This document shows, piece by piece, positions 60,581-64,000 of a DNA stretch of 64,000 bases. The stretch comes from Encephalitozoon hellem ATCC 50504 (lineage: Eukaryota > Microsporidia > Unikaryonidae): contig NW_004057897.1 in assembly GCF_000277815.2 (NCBI RefSeq), forward strand, positions 62,001-126,000, written 5' to 3'. The position numbers were made by a program, and so were the translations under genes. The stretch's first letter is position 1. Each line of letters starts with the position of its first letter. Below the pieces are notes generated by a model. It made no database searches, was not told the origin of the DNA, and saw only the letters and a program-made list of their open reading frames with translations.

Positions 60581-60644
60581 GGGGTATTTTATCTTGTAGA
60601 ATTTACCAACTAAAATAAACAATTCTGACCTGTTCCCCATCAGA

Positions 60645-61757
60645 ATGGTATTCGACAAGAACATACGAAGTGTACTCTGCTTTGCTGCTGCATCTAAAGC
60701 CTTCTACATAGGCATTGCGTACGTTGCATATGTTCTATTTCCCCGGTTCGATAAGTCTACAGAACTTATCCCAACCAGCTCGTGCCTGAAGTTCCTTCTC
60801 TCATGGGATGCTATCCATTTTTTAGAAATCATGCAAAAGGGATATAGGAAAGCTCATGTGGTTGCGTTCTTCCCTCTTCTTCCATACATGTCCCGTATTA
60901 TCGCAAGGCTACTTCCTATCGGACCATACACAACAGGTGTCCTTGTGTCATGCACAACCTCTATCCTGAGCTCTGCACTACTCTACATAATCACCCAAAG
61001 AAGATATGGAAGCAGGATAGCAAGAATGAGCTGCATTCTATTCATATTTAATCCTGCAGCAATTGTGTACACTGCAATGTATTCTGAACCTTTATTTATG
61101 CTAACCTTTCTTCTTGGAATGTACTTTCTTGAGAATAACAGTATTGCCCACGGGACGTTGTTTTTGTCCTTATCTGGGTTGTGCAGATCTAATGCAATTC
61201 TGTTTGCTCCGTTCATCATGTATCCATTCAACCGAAAGCTCTTGGTAAGATTGATCATATTCTTACTTCCGCTTGGGATGTTCCAATATTACACTCTGCT
61301 CATCATCAACAGGGCCAACAACACATATAGAATCTTCATACCATATTCCCACATACAGAAGACTCTCTGGGAACAGGGATTTCTCAGGTTTTTCACTGTC
61401 AAGAACATTCCAAATGTCCTTGTCGGGCTTCCGTTCATCCTGATTTCTCTATATATTCTCCGAGAGTATTGGAACGAGAGGACCACACTCAATCTAAAGG
61501 CACATATGAACTCCCAAAGATTCAATACAGACATGTGTGCTTTAGTGCTTTTGGCCCAAACTCTCATTACGATATTCCTGATTCATTGGAATATGTATTT
61601 CAGATTCATTTCATTCAATCCTTTAATATACTGGACATTGGCAAGAAAGTACTACACAGTCCAGAATGGACTCTGGAAAAAAGTGCTGTTCAGGTTTTAC
61701 TTTGCATTTGGGATAGCATATGCAATACTTTTCGGATGCTTCTATCCGCCATGCTAA
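60645..61757 (+). CDS. GPI18: GPI mannosyltransferase 2 (PIG-V/Gpi18)
   Basis: Adds the second mannose to the GPI precursor at the lumenal face of the ER. The 370-aa product has about nine hydrophobic segments and the family motifs 'LLSWDAIHFLEIMQKGY', 'VVAFFPLLPYMSRI' and 'FNPAAIVYTAMYSEPLFML' near the first, second and fourth segments. CCCC precedes the ATG at 60645. It is divergent from the lectin gene (64 bp between ATGs). Both act on glycosylated or GPI-anchored cargo, and both are inside the segment between the inverted repeats. Confidence 0.9.
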   Translation: MVFDKNIRSVLCFAAASKAFYIGIAYVAYVLFPRFDKSTELIPTSSCLKFLLSWDAIHFLEIMQKGYRKAHVVAFFPLLPYMSRIIARLLPIGPYTTGVLVSCTTSILSSALLYIITQRRYGSRIARMSCILFIFNPAAIVYTAMYSEPLFMLTFLLGMYFLENNSIAHGTLFLSLSGLCRSNAILFAPFIMYPFNRKLLVRLIIFLLPLGMFQYYTLLIINRANNTYRIFIPYSHIQKTLWEQGFLRFFTVKNIPNVLVGLPFILISLYILREYWNERTTLNLKAHMNSQRFNTDMCALVLLAQTLITIFLIHWNMYFRFISFNPLIYWTLARKYYTVQNGLWKKVLFRFYFAFGIAYAILFGCFYPPC

Positions 61758-61826
61758 TTCTAGCGATTAAATCAGTGGTATAAGAACTTTTAATAGTATT
61801 GAAACAATCGGCTTGGTACCGGCCAA

Positions 61827-62612
61827 TTAGTTTCCCTTTTCTTCATTCTTGCTCCTGAGAAGCAGCTGAGAAACAATTCCCATGGTTATAAGAGATATGT
61901 ACCCCACAGAAATCTTGTTTTCAACCAAGCCTTGGTAGAAGTCGCCATTTCGGAGTATTACAATGTACTGGTTGAGGTCAAGATTCAAATTGAATCCAAA
62001 GTTTGCACCGACTATGACAAAGAGGGATCCAAAGACGGAGAAAACAATAATATAGATCAGGAAAGTGATTGGCTTAACGAGGACTAGAACAAGAATCCCA
62101 ATGCATAGCATTATTGTTTGGTAGATGTAGTACAAGTTCCCACCCATTGTTTCTCCAGCAGACGACTCTAATACTCCCCAGAGATGGAATGCAAGGTATC
62201 CCATCAAGATGTATATTATTGTCTTAACAAAGAAAAACATCACCAGTCCGAGAGCAACAGACAAAAAGGCCATGAAGAACCTGTTTTCATCAACCTTCCT
62301 CAACAACCCAACTACATGGACAATTGCCTTAGGTGCATTCTCAGCAGTCCCATATTTGGCTGCAACTGCTTGGTTGACAACTTCCATTATGCTTCCAATG
62401 CTTAACCTAAGTACCGGGAAGGCAATCACAGATAGAGAGCATCTCTTTGCACAGATTCCGAGAAAGTTCACCAAAAGCCCTGTAACAAACAGGACCATGG
62501 CCACCTCTTTTCTCTCCGCAAGAAAATCTCCATAATAACTCATTGAAGTCCAAATGTCGGGTGGGACTCCATCAGTAGCCGCTGCATGCCCAAGAAACAG
62601 TATTTCAATCAT
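61827..62612 (-). CDS. polytopic membrane protein, 261 aa, unknown
   Basis: About six hydrophobic segments (near 36-55, 60-80, 113-145, 163-183, 184-203 and 238-252) with short loops; the tail ends NEEKGN. No motif places it in a transporter family. The N-terminal 30 residues (IEILFLGHAAATDGVPPD) are not a classic signal. The ATG at 62612 is the first in frame. It is convergent with PIG-V (69 bp) and lies just inside the right arm of the inverted repeat. Confidence 0.55.
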   Translation of the reverse strand: MIEILFLGHAAATDGVPPDIWTSMSYYGDFLAERKEVAMVLFVTGLLVNFLGICAKRCSLSVIAFPVLRLSIGSIMEVVNQAVAAKYGTAENAPKAIVHVVGLLRKVDENRFFMAFLSVALGLVMFFFVKTIIYILMGYLAFHLWGVLESSAGETMGGNLYYIYQTIMLCIGILVLVLVKPITFLIYIIVFSVFGSLFVIVGANFGFNLNLDLNQYIVILRNGDFYQGLVENKISVGYISLITMGIVSQLLLRSKNEEKGN

Positions 62613-62712
62613 AAGGGGTTTCTCTTCATCCCTATTTACAATTTATATGAGTCAGGGGAATAATCAACAGGTGCTAAGAGTTTACAGGCACATACTTTTC
62701 GGCTGATGCAAA

Positions 62713-62739
62713 ATTGTGATATGTGATTGGTATCACAAT
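62713..62739. repeat. 9-bp perfect hairpin stem
   Basis: ATTGTGATA at 62713-62721 pairs with TATCACAAT at 62731-62739 around a nine-base loop. It lies just outside the decayed lectin remnant. It could be a protein-binding palindrome or chance in A/T-rich sequence. Confidence 0.4.
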
Positions 62740-62783
62740 ATTTAGGAGAAACGGAAAGCATACCAATTTAGGGGGCCCAATGA

Positions 62784-62906
62784 CTCTTTTATTGTACATG
62801 TAAATACATCAGACATAATGGAAAGTTTATTCATATCGCCCCTGCTGCAGTTGTGTCTGTGACAGCCTATTATCTTTACAACATTCAAATAAAAAAGGGT
62901 AATTAA
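62784..62906 (+). pseudogene. remnant of a lectin C-terminus (membrane segment and KKGN tail)
   Basis: The plus-strand frame reads 'GKFIHIAPAAVVSVTAYYL' and ends NIQIKKGN and stop, like the end of the lectin at 59765. Bases 62843-62906 are identical to that gene; upstream the similarity falls to about two thirds and a stop codon at 62781-62783 closes the frame. There is no start and no lectin domain. Confidence 0.75.
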
Positions 62907-63011
62907 CTCCACCTGTGTATCCTGTCTGCGTTCTTGTCCAATCACCTTGGCCACTTATGCGTCCCTCTGCACTGTCTGCTTGCAATACTCATTAGACTTC
63001 CAGTCTAGAGC
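62843..63011 (-). repeat. 169-bp perfect inverted repeat, right arm
   Basis: It is the exact reverse complement of 59660-59828. It begins 14 bases after the Tsr3 stop codon and ends inside the lectin remnant. Perfect identity against a diverged flank points to recent duplication or gene conversion. Confidence 0.95.
62955..63011 (-). pseudogene. remnant of the 3' end of the multispan gene
   Basis: On the minus strand these 57 bases code for the last 18 residues (ending QRDA) and stop of the protein at 58055-59716, without any upstream part. The copy has no start and is flanked by the 3' end of Tsr3. Confidence 0.8.
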
Positions 63012-63024
63012 CGTTACAGCAAAG

Positions 63025-63543
63025 TCACTCCTTCTTGGATTGGCTTTCCAAGAACCTGTTCTGGACTTCCACCACTTCGGCACTTGACGTACATTTTGCA
63101 TACTCATCGAGAATGTCCGCATTTAACTTGTAAAACTCGTCTCCATAGTTGAATCCTTCAAGTATCTCATATGCATCTTCTTTGAAACCACAAATATATA
63201 GCGAGGCACTCAAGGCCTCTGCACAATTCAGCTTGAAAGGCTTTCCATAGTTCACCGGATTTGCAGCAACCATGAACGGAAGAAGCCTGTTGTGCTTTCT
63301 TGGAAGCCTTTTGAAATCCACGGCGTCCAGTTGGGCCCACGAGCAGTCTATGAGTCCTATTCCAAACCGCTCTATAATGTCTCTATCAGCGGGAGAGATA
63401 GACTGGTCTGCGTCCGGAGAAAGAACCACACCTCCAAAGTTTCTATTCTTTTTGATTGGCTGGACCTTATTTTGCCTGATAAGCCTCTTTCCAGAACACT
63501 TTTTTGGGTCACACTGCTCAAACTCATAGATCACCTTTCTCAT
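63025..63543 (-). CDS. TSR3: 18S rRNA aminocarboxypropyltransferase Tsr3
   Basis: Transfers the acp group from SAM to a hypermodified uridine of 18S rRNA. The 172-aa product has 'EFEQCDPKKCSGKRLIRQ', 'GGVVLSPDADQSISPADRDI', 'IDCSWAQLDAVDFKRLPRKH', 'RLLPFMVAANPVNYGKPFKL' and 'EALSASLYICGFKEDAYEIL', the full set of Tsr3 motifs. The frame is open to 63633, but the ATG at 63543 matches the family start and avoids overlap with the upstream gene. The C-terminal extension of yeast Tsr3 is absent. Confidence 0.93.
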   Translation of the reverse strand: MRKVIYEFEQCDPKKCSGKRLIRQNKVQPIKKNRNFGGVVLSPDADQSISPADRDIIERFGIGLIDCSWAQLDAVDFKRLPRKHNRLLPFMVAANPVNYGKPFKLNCAEALSASLYICGFKEDAYEILEGFNYGDEFYKLNADILDEYAKCTSSAEVVEVQNRFLESQSKKE

Positions 63544-63607
63544 CTTAGGACTGACACTGTAAAAGTTATATGCAATTAAAGACTTTATTCTATGCAAGGG
63601 ATATTGT

Positions 63608-64000
63608 TCAAAGGCCCTCACCACTTCGCTCAATGCTATTCTCCATTAGGAGAATCCCATCAACCATCTTTCTGAAGTCCTCATATCCTATCCTATAAAT
63701 ATTCTCGCCCTCTTGTTTCGCAAGAGGACTGCTTCCAACGGCAACGACCCTTACGCCTTCTTTCTTCTGGACTTCTCTGTGGATGTCGAAGGAAGCATCC
63801 GCCGTCGAAATTACAGTCCTTATGTCCAGGCTTGAATATTCAAAAAAGAGGAGTTCTGCTAATATCTGCGGAAGAGGCCGCGAAGACATGAAATAAACTG
63901 ATTGCTTTGTTCTGTGAAGTTTCACAACAGAATCATACAGGCGTGTTATACGATTCCTCAACAATCTATCTACACTGTAGAAAAGAGGCGTACACGTAAA
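63608..64000 (-). CDS. hypothetical protein, C-terminal 130 aa (5' end outside the window)
   Basis: The frame is open to the right edge, so the gene begins beyond 64000; the first start-like codon inside is a TTG and should not be used. The visible part is alpha/beta: a strand 'RVVAVGSSPLAK' and a helix 'FRKMVDGILLMENSIE'. I do not recognise it. The stop is 64 bp upstream of the chosen Tsr3 start on the same strand. Confidence 0.5.
   Translation of the reverse strand, partial: FTCTPLFYSVDRLLRNRITRLYDSVVKLHRTKQSVYFMSSRPLPQILAELLFFEYSSLDIRTVISTADASFDIHREVQKKEGVRVVAVGSSPLAKQEGENIYRIGYEDFRKMVDGILLMENSIERSGEGL

Larger units (their letters stand above)
62613..63024. other. 412-bp non-coding stretch holding gene remnants and the right repeat arm
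   Basis: It contains a 9-bp stem hairpin (62713-62739), the remnant of a lectin C-terminus, the right arm of the inverted repeat and the remnant tail of the multispan protein. The minus-strand frame 62742-62954 in this stretch is an artefact of the repeat. Confidence 0.7.

Noticed and set aside
62742..62954. 70-codon minus-strand frame in the right repeat arm
   Set aside because: It reads across the repeat in a frame unrelated to either parent gene and starts from repeat sequence.
1..64000. CRISPR arrays, insertion sequences, prophage or toxin genes
   Set aside because: No such repeats or protein families are present; the gene set is that of a compact eukaryotic nuclear genome.

Overview
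The window is nuclear DNA of a microsporidian, almost certainly an Encephalitozoon species. The evidence is the extreme packing (about 69 protein genes in 64 kb, spacers mostly 10-150 bp, several tail-to-tail neighbours separated by 0-4 bp), short eukaryote-type proteins, one 26-nt intron, CCC/GGG-like and AAATTT-like motifs just 5' of start codons, and a typical reduced-eukaryote gene set (mitosomal Tom70 and Sam50, an orphan pyruvate dehydrogenase E1-alpha, homeobox and septin genes). From memory the pyruvate kinase and PDH E1-alpha genes suggest chromosome IX of E. cuniculi, but the species cannot be told from the sequence. I saw no tRNA, rRNA, transposon or CRISPR.

Layout. 0-8 kb: C-terminal part of a Nic96-type nucleoporin, an unknown protein, a lone DUF2439 domain protein, Noc2, a DDT-domain chromatin protein, an Atg9-like membrane protein and the CAF-1 large subunit. 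8-23 kb: a minus-strand run (coiled-coil ATRIP-like protein, Rgp1, an FG nucleoporin, RING protein, Pop5, pyruvate kinase), then Arv1, class I HDAC, La, a PPPDE peptidase, Prp40, Lunapark, proteasome beta2, an ABHD13-type hydrolase and a ZIP transporter. 23-35 kb: Rat1/Xrn2, DNA polymerase delta small subunit, Rrn3, a cyclic-nucleotide phosphodiesterase, Tan1, Snu114, a septin, the exosome subunit Ski6/Rrp41, a transcriptional cyclin, Elf1, Ctf8 and a spliced Uba3-like E1. 35-47 kb: Tom70, a helical orphan, a lysine-rich protein, an INTS4-like HEAT protein, deoxyhypusine synthase, Trm7, Yos1, Rad52, Sft2, a Sec61-beta-like protein, Sam50, Spc3 and a homeobox gene. 47-58 kb: PP2A-type phosphatase, Tad3, RPL3, Dph3, ZC3H15/Tma46, an Sfr1-like protein, a B-type cyclin, PDH E1-alpha, a possibly frameshifted membrane protein, Gpi8, a coiled-coil protein, a Use1-like SNARE and an RWDD1/Gir2-like protein. 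58-64 kb: a lineage-restricted multispan protein, an L-type lectin, PIG-V/Gpi18, another membrane protein, Tsr3 and a partial unknown gene.

The most unusual structure is a perfect 169-bp inverted repeat (59660-59828 and 62843-63011) that brackets the lectin, PIG-V and membrane-protein genes and lies across the 3' ends of two genes. Recombination between the arms would flip a 3-kb block while leaving all open frames intact. Other points for a second look are the 26-nt intron that rebuilds the E1 nucleotide-binding motif (34763-34788), a likely one-base frame break in a six-A run (54890-54895), an Atg9 homologue in a lineage thought to have lost autophagy, and INTS4-like, Sfr1-like and DUF2439 proteins. 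Functional links inside the window are the GPI-anchor and ER-export genes (Gpi8, PIG-V, lectin, Yos1, Sft2, Spc3, Arv1), mitosome import (Tom70, Sam50), replication and repair (Pold2, Ctf8, Rad52, Sfr1-like, CAF-1), and translation-factor modification or regulation (deoxyhypusine synthase, Dph3, Trm7, Tan1, Tad3, Tsr3 and both DRG-GTPase partners).
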